Shown: one piece after another, positions 24,281-33,090 of the stretch
How the letters are laid out: each line of letters starts with the position of its first letter
Numbering within the stretch: position 1 is the first letter of the stretch
Source: UBA7445 sp042096455
Lineage (GTDB): Bacteria > Verrucomicrobiota > Verrucomicrobiia > Opitutales > Coraliomargaritaceae
Direction: 5' to 3'
Length of the DNA stretch: 35,858 nucleotides
Assembly: GCA_042096455.1 (NCBI GenBank)
Contig: JBELLU010000012.1
Location: 1 to 35,858 of the forward strand
Notes under the pieces: model-generated
The model's database searches: none
Told to the model about the DNA's origin: nothing
What the model saw: only the letters and a program-made list of their open reading frames with translations
Translations under genes and position numbers: made by a program

Positions 24281-25264
24281 ATGATGAAAAAGAAGATTAT
24301 TGGTGTTGGAAGTCCGGTCGTTGATACCATCGCATTGGTGAAGGATGAATTCCTTGAGCATGTTGCTGGGGAGAAAGGTGGCATGCTTCTGGTGGAAGCT
24401 CCAGAACTGGATGCCCTCTTGGGTGACCTTCCCGCCGAAAACACCCGCGCTCCGGGCGGTTCTGCCGGAAATACCCTCTTTGCGCTCGCCCGCATGGGAA
24501 AGCCTGCCGCTATTCTCGGCAAACTCGGCAATTGCCCGATGGCGCAATTCTACCTCGAGCAATTTGAACGGCACGGTGGTCACGTCGGTAGCTTTAAACA
24601 CGGCACCATTCCAAATGGGCATTGCCTTTCTCTGGTCACCCCCGATGGGGAACGCACGATGCGCACCCATCTCGGTGCCGCAATGACGCTCGCTCCTGAA
24701 GAAATCAGCGCGGCCGATTTCGAAGATTACGATTTTGCCCACTTAGAGGGCTACCTCCTATTTAACGAAGCCCTCATGCGCACAGTGCTCGAAGCCGCTA
24801 AATCCGCGGGATGCACCATAAGCCTGGATCTGGCATCCTTCGAAGTTGTACAGGCCGCCAAGGCCATCCTTCCGGAAATCCTGGATCAATACATCGATAT
24901 TGTCTTTGCCAACGAAGAAGAAGCCGCCGCCTTTACCGGCATTGAAAATGACTACGAAATGATGGCCCAAGCACTGCACCAGCATTGTGATGTCGCCGCA
25001 GTCAAACTTGGGGCCCGCGGGTCACTCATCGCGCAGCAAAACACGATTCACGTCATTGAGCCTGTTCGGGCGCAGACCGTTATCGATACAACTGCGGCGG
25101 GGGATTTGTGGGCAGCAGGCTTCCTGTATGGCTGGCTGGAGGGTCGCCCCGCCCCTGAATGCGCGCACTTCGGCTCACTCCTTGGTGCCGCCGTCGTACA
25201 GCAACAAGGTAGCGTCCTTCCCGATGCAGTCTGGACAGAACTGCTTCAAGCCATCAATGCTTAG
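24281..25264 (+). CDS. PfkB-family carbohydrate kinase, adenosine kinase-like
   Basis: A 327-residue cytoplasmic kinase of the ribokinase superfamily. It starts KKKIIGVGSPVVDTIALV and has the first signature in APGGSAGNTLFALARMG. The Gly-rich LGKLGNCPMAQFY block follows, and the second signature is DTTAAGD (269-275), with Asp275 as the catalytic base; Ala replaces the first Gly of the usual DTxGAGD. The pattern, including TRAPGGSAGNT and the ANEEEAAAFTG segment, is closest to bacterial adenosine kinase-like proteins, which phosphorylate adenosine to AMP; other nucleoside or sugar substrates remain possible. The ATG at 24284 is an equal alternative start. proA begins 3 bases after its stop, so they form an operon. 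Confidence 0.85.
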   Translation: MMKKKIIGVGSPVVDTIALVKDEFLEHVAGEKGGMLLVEAPELDALLGDLPAENTRAPGGSAGNTLFALARMGKPAAILGKLGNCPMAQFYLEQFERHGGHVGSFKHGTIPNGHCLSLVTPDGERTMRTHLGAAMTLAPEEISAADFEDYDFAHLEGYLLFNEALMRTVLEAAKSAGCTISLDLASFEVVQAAKAILPEILDQYIDIVFANEEEAAAFTGIENDYEMMAQALHQHCDVAAVKLGARGSLIAQQNTIHVIEPVRAQTVIDTTAAGDLWAAGFLYGWLEGRPAPECAHFGSLLGAAVVQQQGSVLPDAVWTELLQAINA

Positions 25265-25267
25265 TAC

Positions 25268-26542
25268 ATGAGCAAGGATTCAATCGAAACTCTTATTGTT
25301 GATATCGCGCAACGCGCGCGCGCGGCCTCGCTGGAGCTCGCCACCCTTGAGACCCACAAGAAAAATGACTTTCTCGAGCAACTCGCCGAGACACTCGTTG
25401 CCGAAACAGACGCCATCATAGCTGCGAACGCCAAGGATCTGGCGGCCGCCGAAGAAAACGGTTTATCCGAACCCATGATCGAGCGCCTGACCTTTACGCC
25501 CGACCGAATTGCGAAAATGGCTGAGGGTGTGCGTCAAGTCGCCGCCCTACCCGACCCCGTGGGCGAGGAAATCGAACGGATGCAGCCACCGCGTGGATTC
25601 GATCTTCGCAAACTCCGTGTTCCCATGGGAGTCATCGGTATCATTTATGAATCGAGGCCGAACGTTACGGTTGATTGCGCAATCCTTTGTTTGAAATCGG
25701 GCAACGCATCCATCCTTCGCGGCGGAAAAGAGGCCTTTCATTCAAACATGAAGCTGGCGGAGCTCATTCAAACAACGCTCACCGCTTCGGGGATCAATGC
25801 CAACGCCGTTCAGGTCGTTCCCACCACCGACCGTGCCGCCCTGAACGTTCTCCTGAAACAGGATGATACGATTCATTGCATCATTCCGCGGGGCGGCGAA
25901 GGGCTCATCCGCTTCACCGTAGAAAACAGCCGCATTCCCGTCATCAAGCACTACACCGGCGTTTGTTCGGTATATGTTGATGCCGACTCCGATCCAGAGC
26001 TCGCGAAGTCCATTGTCATCAATTCCAAAACGCAGCGTCCGAGTGTTTGCAATGCCGCCGAGAATTTACTCATCCACCAGGATGCCGCCGCGCAACTTCC
26101 CGGGCTCGCCAAAGCACTCCACGAAGCCGGGGTGGAACTTCGCGTGGATCACGCCGCCAAGGCCTTGCTCACCGGCACGGGCTTGCCATTGGTCGATGCT
26201 ACCCAAGAAGATTTTGCCACCGAATACACCGACCTCATCATCTCTATTGGAGTCGTACCCGATGCGCAGGCCGCGATCGATTTAATCAATGCCAATGGCT
26301 CCGGGCATACCGATACCATCGTAACACACGATGCAGGAAGCGCCCGCGCATTTCTAAATGGGGTTGATTCCGCCGCCGTCTTCCACAACGCCAGCACGCG
26401 CTTCTCGGATGGATTCGAGTTTGGTCTTGGCGCTGAAATCGGGATATCCACCGACCGCCTCCACGCGCGCGGCCCGATGGGGCTCAACGAATTGTGTACC
26501 TACAAATACGTGCTACACGGCACCGGAGAGCTTAAAGACTAA
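25268..26542 (+). CDS. proA: Gamma-glutamyl phosphate reductase
   Basis: Reduces gamma-glutamyl phosphate to glutamate semialdehyde with NADPH, the second step of proline synthesis. The 424 residues match the family. The nucleotide-binding part has PMGVIGIIYESRPNVTVD and LKSGNASILRGGKEA. The active-site cysteine is Cys233 in HYTGVCSVYVD, and PSVCNAAENLLIH and GAEIGISTDRLHARGPMG complete the signature. proB is not adjacent. A short GC-rich palindrome (26543-26555) lies between its stop and the convergent aspS stop, without a U tract. Confidence 0.97.
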   Translation: MSKDSIETLIVDIAQRARAASLELATLETHKKNDFLEQLAETLVAETDAIIAANAKDLAAAEENGLSEPMIERLTFTPDRIAKMAEGVRQVAALPDPVGEEIERMQPPRGFDLRKLRVPMGVIGIIYESRPNVTVDCAILCLKSGNASILRGGKEAFHSNMKLAELIQTTLTASGINANAVQVVPTTDRAALNVLLKQDDTIHCIIPRGGEGLIRFTVENSRIPVIKHYTGVCSVYVDADSDPELAKSIVINSKTQRPSVCNAAENLLIHQDAAAQLPGLAKALHEAGVELRVDHAAKALLTGTGLPLVDATQEDFATEYTDLIISIGVVPDAQAAIDLINANGSGHTDTIVTHDAGSARAFLNGVDSAAVFHNASTRFSDGFEFGLGAEIGISTDRLHARGPMGLNELCTYKYVLHGTGELKD

Positions 26543-26558
26543 ACCCGCGCCGGGTAGC

Positions 26559-28343
26559 TCAGTCCTTGGGTGGAACCGAGCGGATATGCAAGTCGCGCAA
26601 TTGTTTATCCGTCGCAGTGCCCGGACTCGCGGTCATCATCTCCTGCCCCTTCTGGTTCTTAGGGAAGGCGATCACGTCACGAATGCTTTGCCGTTGGGCG
26701 AGAATCGTCACCATCCGGTCAAGCCCGAAGGCGATACCACCATGTGGCGGTGCGCCATACTCAAAGGCCTTCAACATGTAGCCAAAGCGGCTTTCAACCA
26801 CCTCCGGATCAATATTTAGAACCTCTTCAAATACCTTCTTCTGCACTTGTGGCTGGTGTATCCGAATCGACCCGCCACCAAGCTCCACGCCGTTGAGGAC
26901 CAGATCGTAATGCTGGCCACGGACTTTCTTGGGATCGCTGTCCAATAAAGGCACATCCTCCTCAACCGGTGCGGTAAACGGATGGTGCGAGGCTACAAAA
27001 CGATTCGCCTCCTCATCAAAGAGCATTAGCGGGAACTCAATGACCCACAGGAACTTATAATCCGCAGGGTCCAACTCCAGAAGCCCGCGCTTGATGAGCA
27101 ATTGCGCCGCATCAAGCCGTACGCGCCCCAGAATCGTGCACGCTTGTTCCCATTCAGTCGCCGCAAAAAAGACGATGTCGCCGTCTTCAATGTTAAGCAG
27201 GCTACGCAGGCCCTCCTTTTCATCCTCCGAGAGGAACTTGAGAATGGGCGATTTCCATTCGCCGCCCTCACATTTAATAAACGCCAAACCTTTGGCACCG
27301 TGCGATTTCGCGGCATCTTCCAAACTGCGAAGTTCGCCCTGTGTGAGGTCTGCCAAACCTTTCGCATTAAAGGCCTTCACCGCCCCGCCCGCCTTGAGCG
27401 CCCCGGCAAAAACTTTGAATTCAGAATTCGCGAAAACCTCCGCGCAATCCTGCAACTCCATACCAAAGCGCATGTCGGGCTTATCAATCCCAAAACGGTT
27501 CATGGCGTCAAAGTAGCTCATCCGCAAAAACGGCGTCTCTAATTCGACCCCAAGCACGTCCTGCCATACGCGCTTCATGAGGCCTTCGATCAGGGCATAC
27601 ATGTCCTCGCGATCAATGAAGGATAATTCAATGTCGAGCTGCGTGAATTCAGGCTGGCGGTCCGAGCGCAAGTCCTCGTCCCTGAAGCAACGCGCCAATT
27701 GGTAGTAACGTTCCACCCCGGCGACCATCAGCATTTGCTTATATTGCTGGGGTGATTGCGGCAAGGCGTAGAAGGATCCCGGGTTCATCCGGCTCGGCAC
27801 AAGAAATTCCCGCGCCCCTTCAGGCGTACTTTTGAAAAGCATGGGAGTCTCGACCTCGATAAACGCAGCCTCATCCATAAAATTGCGGATCGCCTGACTG
27901 GTCCGATGCCGGAGCCGCAGGATTTCCAAATTGCGACTGCGCCGTAAGTCCAAATAGCGATAGGTCATTCGCAGATCCTCCCCCACCTTGTCGGCGGAAT
28001 CATCCATCGGGAATGGAGGCGTTTTGGAGATATTCAGGATTTCCAGCGTTTCGGCATGTACCTCAATCGCGCCCGTCGCAAGCGCTTCGTTGACGGTATC
28101 ACCCAGGCGTTCATTGACCACGCCGCTCACTGCAATCACGGATTCAGGCTTGATGGAGGAAAACTTCGCCTCCAGTTCCTTGTTTGCAGGGTCGAGCACA
28201 ATCTGCGTGAGACCTTCACGGTCGCGCAAATCAATAAACAAAATGCCGCCGTGATCACGCACGGAATCGACCCAACCACAGAGTTGGACCGACTTACCAG
28301 CATCCTCTTTGGTGAGCTGTGAACAATGATGTGTACGCTTCAT
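26559..28343 (-). CDS. aspS: Aspartyl-tRNA synthetase
   Basis: A class IIb synthetase that charges tRNA-Asp. The 594 residues match the bacterial type with a GAD insertion. In order: MKRTHHCSQL start, anticodon-binding OB fold (LCGWVDSVRDHGGILFIDLRD), motif 1 region (FIEVETPMLFKSTPEGAREF), motif 2 (CFRDEDLRSDRQPEFTQLDI), the GAD domain, and motif 3 with GGIAFGLDRMV followed by RDVIAFPKNQKG. The frame is open to 28526, but the extra 61 residues are not synthetase-like and reach the deoC-like gene's start region, so I chose the ATG at 28343. Whether it also charges tRNA-Asn cannot be decided here. Confidence 0.97.
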   Translation of the reverse strand: MKRTHHCSQLTKEDAGKSVQLCGWVDSVRDHGGILFIDLRDREGLTQIVLDPANKELEAKFSSIKPESVIAVSGVVNERLGDTVNEALATGAIEVHAETLEILNISKTPPFPMDDSADKVGEDLRMTYRYLDLRRSRNLEILRLRHRTSQAIRNFMDEAAFIEVETPMLFKSTPEGAREFLVPSRMNPGSFYALPQSPQQYKQMLMVAGVERYYQLARCFRDEDLRSDRQPEFTQLDIELSFIDREDMYALIEGLMKRVWQDVLGVELETPFLRMSYFDAMNRFGIDKPDMRFGMELQDCAEVFANSEFKVFAGALKAGGAVKAFNAKGLADLTQGELRSLEDAAKSHGAKGLAFIKCEGGEWKSPILKFLSEDEKEGLRSLLNIEDGDIVFFAATEWEQACTILGRVRLDAAQLLIKRGLLELDPADYKFLWVIEFPLMLFDEEANRFVASHHPFTAPVEEDVPLLDSDPKKVRGQHYDLVLNGVELGGGSIRIHQPQVQKKVFEEVLNIDPEVVESRFGYMLKAFEYGAPPHGGIAFGLDRMVTILAQRQSIRDVIAFPKNQKGQEMMTASPGTATDKQLRDLHIRSVPPKD

Positions 28344-28489
28344 GAAACGCGAAAGCAAAACAGCATCCGCCCATGAAACAAGCGAAAAGCGTTCCCCAAA
28401 GGTAAAAGAATCCACTGTGCCCCGACAAAAAGTTTGCCTTGATGTCACAAAAACTTCATTTCTTTGTATCTCACCCATCCCTTTGCTAA

Positions 28490-29194
28490 ATGTCCCTAAA
28501 AGAGCTTTTTGCACATTTTGATGCAACGAACCTCCAATTGGATTCCACGGAAGCCGATCTGTGCGCGCTATCAGATCAAGCGGCAGAGTCCGGCTTTGCG
28601 TTGGTCAGCGTATACCCTTACAACGTAAGCCTTTGCGCAAGCATCCTCTACAATACTGAAGTCGCCATCTGCGCGGTTATTGATTACCCCCATGGGCGCT
28701 CCTGCATCGAATCCAAAAAAAGTGCGATTAAAAATGCTGCGGAAAACGGAGCAACCGAGGTCGCTGTAGTCATGAACTATGCTGCCCTCCGAGCCGGAGA
28801 GAAAAGCCTATTTGCGGAAGAAGCGGCTAGTTTGGTTGCTGCCGCTAAAAAGCACGGACTTAAATCCAAGCTAATCCTGGAAACATCCTTCCTGTCGAAA
28901 AAACAAAAGCTCAAAGCCATCGGTTTGATCGAGGCGGCAAGGGCGAATTTTCTTCAGATATCCTGCTCACTCGGCGAAAAGGATTCCACTTTGGAGGATG
29001 TGAAACTAACCAGCGAGCATTGCTCAAAAAAGACCGCGATCACTGCGCATTACACCGGCAATAGCATCAATGATTGCATCGCGTTGATTCGTGCCGGGGC
29101 GCGCCGTCTTAGCGTCACGCAAGTCAGTTCCTTACTCAAGGCGGCCAAACGGGACTTTCCCGAAAACTGCGCGGATTTATTGAAAGCCGAATAA
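28490..29194 (+). CDS. DeoC-fold protein lacking the aldolase catalytic residues
   Basis: A 234-residue protein clearly related to deoxyribose-phosphate aldolase. Landmarks are FDATNL near the N-terminus, VIDYPHG (63-69, like NFPHG), GATEVAVVMNYAALRAG (87-103), KLILETSFL, and a C-terminal phosphate-binding region. The three residues needed for the Schiff-base chemistry of E. coli DeoC are all replaced in my alignment: Asp102 by Ala92, Lys167 by Gln156 (FLQISCSLG), and Lys201 by His187 (ITAHYTGN). The frame is intact and codon use is normal, so it is not an obvious pseudogene. It is probably a diverged paralogue with another reaction or a non-catalytic role. It is divergent from aspS and overlaps the M23 peptidase gene by 18 bases. 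Confidence 0.82.
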   Translation: MSLKELFAHFDATNLQLDSTEADLCALSDQAAESGFALVSVYPYNVSLCASILYNTEVAICAVIDYPHGRSCIESKKSAIKNAAENGATEVAVVMNYAALRAGEKSLFAEEAASLVAAAKKHGLKSKLILETSFLSKKQKLKAIGLIEAARANFLQISCSLGEKDSTLEDVKLTSEHCSKKTAITAHYTGNSINDCIALIRAGARRLSVTQVSSLLKAAKRDFPENCADLLKAE

Positions 29195-30187
29195 CAGCTC
29201 CAGCGCGGTCTTCGTCTGCTTGGAGAGCACGACGCCCTCCCCTTTGAAATCCAAAACGCGCTGACAGGGCTGACGTTTCAACCGATCCGGCGCATAACTC
29301 AGGATGTGAACCTCGCCGGGATTCCCCCGAATACCCTCTCCCTCGTATCGAGGGGTCCACGATTTAGGCACCCCGAAGTCGGTAAACGCGATATCCCATG
29401 CCACCAATTTCCCTTCCCGCAGTTTGCCGGATAATAAATTTGGATAATTCCGAATGAATGCGGGTGGTTCGCCAAAAAAGACCCGCAGCCGTGCCGCAAC
29501 CGGTAAGGCACGCAGATAAGCATCGAAATCACGGGCGTTTCCAGCTCGAACCGCCCGGTAAAAACCAAGCGGGTCAACGCTCACAAGATTCATCCCGTTC
29601 CATGAGCCGTGACGATTCGAGGTCTTGAAATTTTGACGCTTATACCAGCTCTCAAAATTATCGCTCAGCATTAAGCCTATTTCAAAATGCAAATGTGCCC
29701 TTGATTTCGGGATTGCATAACCACCCGCCGAGCGCCCCATAACGCCCAAAACTGTGCCCGCCTTGACCCGCGCCCCTTCCTCGATACCTGCGTGAACCGA
29801 TGCCAAATGGGAATATAAGCTGTGAAAAGCGGGACTTTCTCCCTCATGGCGCACAACGACGTAGCGACCATAACTGCTCCATCCGGGCTGATCGTTTACG
29901 TAAACCACCCGACCCGGTAAGACTGAAAAAATCAAATCCTTGGCCTCACCCCTTGCATCGCGTTCAATCGGGAACAAATCCAAACCTTCATGAAAACGCC
30001 GTCCCCCTTCACGCACACAACCAAAAAGCCCCGACTCGATTTTACCTGAGGCAGTTGGCTGCACGAAGGCTTCAATCGGCTCGCCATTCAGAAAGGCCTG
30101 ATTGGGCGTCGGCCAAACAAGCTCAGCCAACAGCAAGGCACTCTGCAGCGGTAGAAGTAAAACTACATAAAAAAGTTTGAACCGCAT
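29177..30187 (-). CDS. M23-family (LytM-type) zinc metallopeptidase
   Basis: A secreted peptidoglycan endopeptidase or regulator, 336 residues. A signal peptide (about 1-22, ending LLLAE) is followed directly by the peptidase fold. The zinc ligands are present: His66 and Asp70 in FHEGLDL, and His167 in AHLHFEI, with further His residues at 127 (YSHL) and 165 where the family has catalytic ones. The LPGRVVYVNDQPGWSSYGRYVVV and GRSAGGYAIPKSRAHLHFE context is typical. About 150 C-terminal residues form an extra domain I do not recognise, possibly a beta-rich binding module. I chose the ATG at 30187 over a GTG one codon upstream. It overlaps the DeoC-like gene at the 3' end. Confidence 0.9.
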   Translation of the reverse strand: MRFKLFYVVLLLPLQSALLLAELVWPTPNQAFLNGEPIEAFVQPTASGKIESGLFGCVREGGRRFHEGLDLFPIERDARGEAKDLIFSVLPGRVVYVNDQPGWSSYGRYVVVRHEGESPAFHSLYSHLASVHAGIEEGARVKAGTVLGVMGRSAGGYAIPKSRAHLHFEIGLMLSDNFESWYKRQNFKTSNRHGSWNGMNLVSVDPLGFYRAVRAGNARDFDAYLRALPVAARLRVFFGEPPAFIRNYPNLLSGKLREGKLVAWDIAFTDFGVPKSWTPRYEGEGIRGNPGEVHILSYAPDRLKRQPCQRVLDFKGEGVVLSKQTKTALELLFGFQ

Positions 30188-30220
30188 CACTTTTTGTACA
30201 GGCCCCCTTGGTCCTTACAT

Positions 30221-30727
30221 TCAACGCTCAGACTGAGTCTGAAGATATGCAAGGCTCTCCTTTAGATCCACAACGAGTTCCTCGAGGGCAGAATCCTTCA
30301 TCTCTACAAAACAATAGAAATTACCATCCGTAATAGCTCCATCCAAACGACGAAAACCGACTGGATTGCCGTTTATACTTAAAACGACTCGGTTTCCGGT
30401 ATTTGTAACTGAGGCACGAAAGAGACTTCGAGCGCCGCGATCCGACAATTGAAGCAAGAGCGCCATCCCCAATTCTACCTTCACCAATTCCGCATTAACG
30501 ATCTCAAACTCATTCACGAGCGGCTCCTTCATCACCTCAATCATAGTCCCGCTCTTCGGCATCATCATTCTTGCGGGTGTCATGGCTCCGTAGTTCATCG
30601 AACGCCCCTCGAGATACAAGCGCGGTGCCCTTAAATTTTCGGGCGCAGTTTCTTTTTGGCAGCCGCATAAAATCAGCAGCGGTAATACCAGAACTAGTAT
30701 GAATTTATATCGCATTTCAATTTTCAT
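30221..30727 (-). CDS. Lipoprotein with SecD-P1-head-like domain
   Basis: A 168-residue predicted lipoprotein with signal peptide and lipobox LCGC (Cys23). The mature part includes VELGMALLLQLSDRGARSLF, then NTGNRVVLSINGNPVGF and a GxFYCFVEM strand. This order of phenylalanine/leucine strand, N-x-G, (A/V)(V/I)L-x-(I/D)-(N/D)G-x-(P/V)V and a late strand is reminiscent of the periplasmic P1 head of SecD/SecDF, but without any membrane channel part. The resemblance is by eye and may be superficial. Its ATG overlaps the stop of the 30724-31239 gene (ATGA), so the two are translationally coupled. The function is unknown. Confidence 0.72.
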   Translation of the reverse strand: MKIEMRYKFILVLVLPLLILCGCQKETAPENLRAPRLYLEGRSMNYGAMTPARMMMPKSGTMIEVMKEPLVNEFEIVNAELVKVELGMALLLQLSDRGARSLFRASVTNTGNRVVLSINGNPVGFRRLDGAITDGNFYCFVEMKDSALEELVVDLKESLAYLQTQSER

Positions 30728-31239
30728 GACTGCAGAAAAACGTCCCCCATCGTGTCCATTATCCTTTGCATCAGTTCTGGGTAAACCGTGATCACCTCGA
30801 TTTTAAACTCCCGCTCCAGCTTCGGGTGCCGATACAATTGCACGCCTGCTGTTGCCCGTGGACCCACTGCCCGCAAGATTCGTTTGCGTTCAAGCAGGAG
30901 CGCCAATAAATGCTTCAGGGCTTCCAGTTCTTCCTCGCCCGCTTTTGCCTCGCCCGCTTTGGTTTCCTCGAAAAGCGACAAGAAAAAGTCCTCCGCCGCA
31001 AGCATCTGCTCCTGCGGATTCATTTCCTGCGAACCATCCTCTTTAATAATACGTTTCCAGCGGCCAAGCGGCACTCCCGGTAATTCAAATTCCCCGACCT
31101 CTCCCTCCAGCAGGTCCACCCGAGATAAAAGATCATCGCCTGAATCCTTATAAATCAAACTGAATACCGTATCGCCCGGCTTGAATTCAGCTGATGTTGC
31201 AGAGGATTTACCTGCCATTGTTTTGATTTGCCAATCCAT
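30724..31239 (-). CDS. Hypothetical cytoplasmic protein
   Basis: A 171-residue protein without signal peptide that I do not recognise. It begins MDWQIKTMAGKSSATSAEFKPGD, then a GDTVFSLIYKDSGDD strand region, a Trp/Arg patch (PLGRWKRII), and a Glu/Ala/Leu-rich helical C-terminal half with FFLSLFEETKAGE and a long Leu/Lys helix (LKHLLALLLERKRILRAVG). The last 40 residues have mixed charge. The frame extends to an ATG at 31296; I prefer the ATG at 31239 because the domain seems to start at MDWQ, though neither has a clear ribosome binding site. It is coupled by ATGA overlap to the downstream lipoprotein gene. Confidence 0.68.
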   Translation of the reverse strand: MDWQIKTMAGKSSATSAEFKPGDTVFSLIYKDSGDDLLSRVDLLEGEVGEFELPGVPLGRWKRIIKEDGSQEMNPQEQMLAAEDFFLSLFEETKAGEAKAGEEELEALKHLLALLLERKRILRAVGPRATAGVQLYRHPKLEREFKIEVITVYPELMQRIMDTMGDVFLQS

Positions 31240-31351
31240 GAAAGAATTTAATGTTCGTCTATTCTGAGTTATTCGACAAGCTCCTTGTTTGTTCATATCA
31301 AATAGCTAAGTCAGATGCAATCCAGCAAATTCCATCAAGCCAAGAAGCGAT

Positions 31352-32032
31352 ATGCCTAGAACAATTGCGATCGGAGACGTGCACGGTTGTGCGGATGAAC
31401 TGGAAGAGCTGCTCGAAGCACTCAACCTGAAATCAGGCGATCGAGTGATACAGTTGGGGGATTTGGTGAACCGTGGACCGCAAAGTCGGCGCGTCATTGA
31501 ACTGGTCAGAGCCTATAAAATAGAGTCCATCCTCGGCAACCACGAGCTGCGACTCTTAACCGCCCTCCGAGAGAGCCGCCCAGAAATCCTCAAGGATTAC
31601 GACCTCGAAACCATTCGGCAGTTACATACTGAGGACTGGGAATATCTGGAGCGCCTGCCCAAGTTTAAATTTGATGGCAATCGCGACATCGTCTTTGTCC
31701 ATGGAGGCTTTTTGCCAAATTCACCTTGGTATGCCCAGCCGATTGAAGTAGCGGTCAATATACAAGTAATCGATCAATGCGGCAATGCCGCCAAGCGTTC
31801 GGATGCGCCTGAAGCGTCCTCATGGGCGAAACAGTGGAAGGGCCCGCCATTCGTCATTTACGGCCACACTCCCAGACCCAAGGTTTTCAAACAAAAGAAT
31901 TCACTGGGGATTGATACCGGCTGCGTTTACGGCGGGAAACTTACCGCATATATCATTGAGGAGCAGACGTTTGTGCAGGTAAAGGCACATCGTGCCTACG
32001 CGCACAGCAAGCGCCTGCCGGATCCTGTCTAA
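31352..32032 (+). CDS. Serine/threonine-type metallophosphatase (PrpE/ApaH-like)
   Basis: A 226-residue calcineurin-like phosphoesterase with two metal ions. The motifs are complete: GDVHG (8-12, Asp9 and His11), GDLVNRGP (36-43), GNHE (62-65), VHGG in the middle, and YGHTPRPKVF followed by GIDTGCVYGGKLTAYI near the C-terminus. This arrangement is typical of bacterial PPP-family phosphatases and of ApaH/PrpE enzymes that cleave diadenosine tetraphosphate; which one cannot be decided. It is preceded by AAGAAGCGAT as a possible ribosome binding site. It is followed at short distances by the MBL hydrolase and the 3'-5' exonuclease on the same strand, possibly one operon. Confidence 0.92.
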   Translation: MPRTIAIGDVHGCADELEELLEALNLKSGDRVIQLGDLVNRGPQSRRVIELVRAYKIESILGNHELRLLTALRESRPEILKDYDLETIRQLHTEDWEYLERLPKFKFDGNRDIVFVHGGFLPNSPWYAQPIEVAVNIQVIDQCGNAAKRSDAPEASSWAKQWKGPPFVIYGHTPRPKVFKQKNSLGIDTGCVYGGKLTAYIIEEQTFVQVKAHRAYAHSKRLPDPV

Positions 32033-32086
32033 GCAATTCAACCCTACCCAAAAAATGTTACACCAAAACTTCATACCCTCAATACC

Positions 32087-33061
32087 ATGTCACTAAAAGC
32101 CAGCTTTTGGGGCTGCACGGGTTCAATACCCGCCCCCTTGAATACCAATCAATTGGATGAAAAACTCACTGAAGTTCTCTGGCAGGCAAGAGATATGAAC
32201 TTCGGCAACCGGCAGGCCGTTCGTGATTTTGTCGCACAACTTCCCTTTCCATTGCGCGGCACATACAAGGGTAATACCAGTTGTATCCAAATCCATAATT
32301 CCCAGGATTTGGTGATTCTCTGTGATGCCGGCAGCGGTCTACGAGCCTTCTCAGACGCATTGCCCGATAACTGCCCCGCGAATACCTACCATTTGTTTTT
32401 AACACACTTGCACTGGGACCACATCCAAGGCTTTCCCTTTTTTAAGCCAGCCTACCAGCCCGGTAACAAAATCATTATCCATTCCCTACATGACGCAGCA
32501 GAAGATGCCCTGCGCAATTTGCTGAAATCGCCATATTTCCCCATTGATTTCGACTCCTTGCCTGCGGATATCGACTTCGATATCGGCAATGAAGGCAGGT
32601 GCTTCCAACTGGGAAACCTTGCCGTCAAAACCCTGAAACAGGATCACCCTGACCATTCATGGGCATTTCGTTTCGAGGAAGTCGGCGAATCGGTTGTTGT
32701 TTCAACCGACTCGCAGCACCCGCATCAGGCCGCGGATGAATCCAACTACCCCTTTCTGGAATTTTTCAATGAGGCAGATATTTTAATCTTTGATGCACAA
32801 TACGCGCTCCTCCGGAGTAATGAGGAAAACAGAAAATGGGGCCACTCCGATGTCCTTACCGCGGTTGAATTGGCTCACCGCGCCAAGATCAAAAACCTGA
32901 TCATTACCCACCATGAGCCCTCAAATAATGACACCATGATACATGCACTCCTCGACTCGGCTGAGAAGCATCGCACTAAACTGAATGCTAAATCCACAGA
33001 CAAGTGCCACTATCCGAAGGAAATACTCCTCGCCTATGATGGACTAACGGTGCAAACATAA
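32087..33061 (+). CDS. MBL-fold metallohydrolase
   Basis: A 324-residue protein of the metallo-beta-lactamase fold. The metal-binding THLHWDH (His107, His109, Asp111, His112) is intact, followed by GFPFF as in RNase Z/PhnP-like and cyclic-nucleotide phosphodiesterase-like members. Further ligands are probably in the DHPDHSWAFRFEE stretch, in LIFDAQY (Asp) and in ITHHEPSNND (His). The start, SLKASFWGCTGSIPAP, is typical of this subgroup, where the WGCRGS-like segment begins the fold. No signal peptide is seen. The substrate is unknown. It lies 54 bases after the phosphatase and 29 bases before the exonuclease. Confidence 0.88.
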   Translation: MSLKASFWGCTGSIPAPLNTNQLDEKLTEVLWQARDMNFGNRQAVRDFVAQLPFPLRGTYKGNTSCIQIHNSQDLVILCDAGSGLRAFSDALPDNCPANTYHLFLTHLHWDHIQGFPFFKPAYQPGNKIIIHSLHDAAEDALRNLLKSPYFPIDFDSLPADIDFDIGNEGRCFQLGNLAVKTLKQDHPDHSWAFRFEEVGESVVVSTDSQHPHQAADESNYPFLEFFNEADILIFDAQYALLRSNEENRKWGHSDVLTAVELAHRAKIKNLIITHHEPSNNDTMIHALLDSAEKHRTKLNAKSTDKCHYPKEILLAYDGLTVQT

Positions 33062-33090
33062 ACAACAAACCCGTTAGCCAGCACCACAGA

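Noticed and set aside
26550..26610. tRNA-like stretch (GGGTAGCTCAGT) after proA
   Set aside because: It resembles a D arm, but no anticodon or T arm follows, and the bases encode the conserved C-terminus of aspS.
28344..28526. N-terminal extension of aspS to 28526
   Set aside because: The extra 61 residues do not resemble AspRS, and the family start MKRTHHCSQL lies at 28343.
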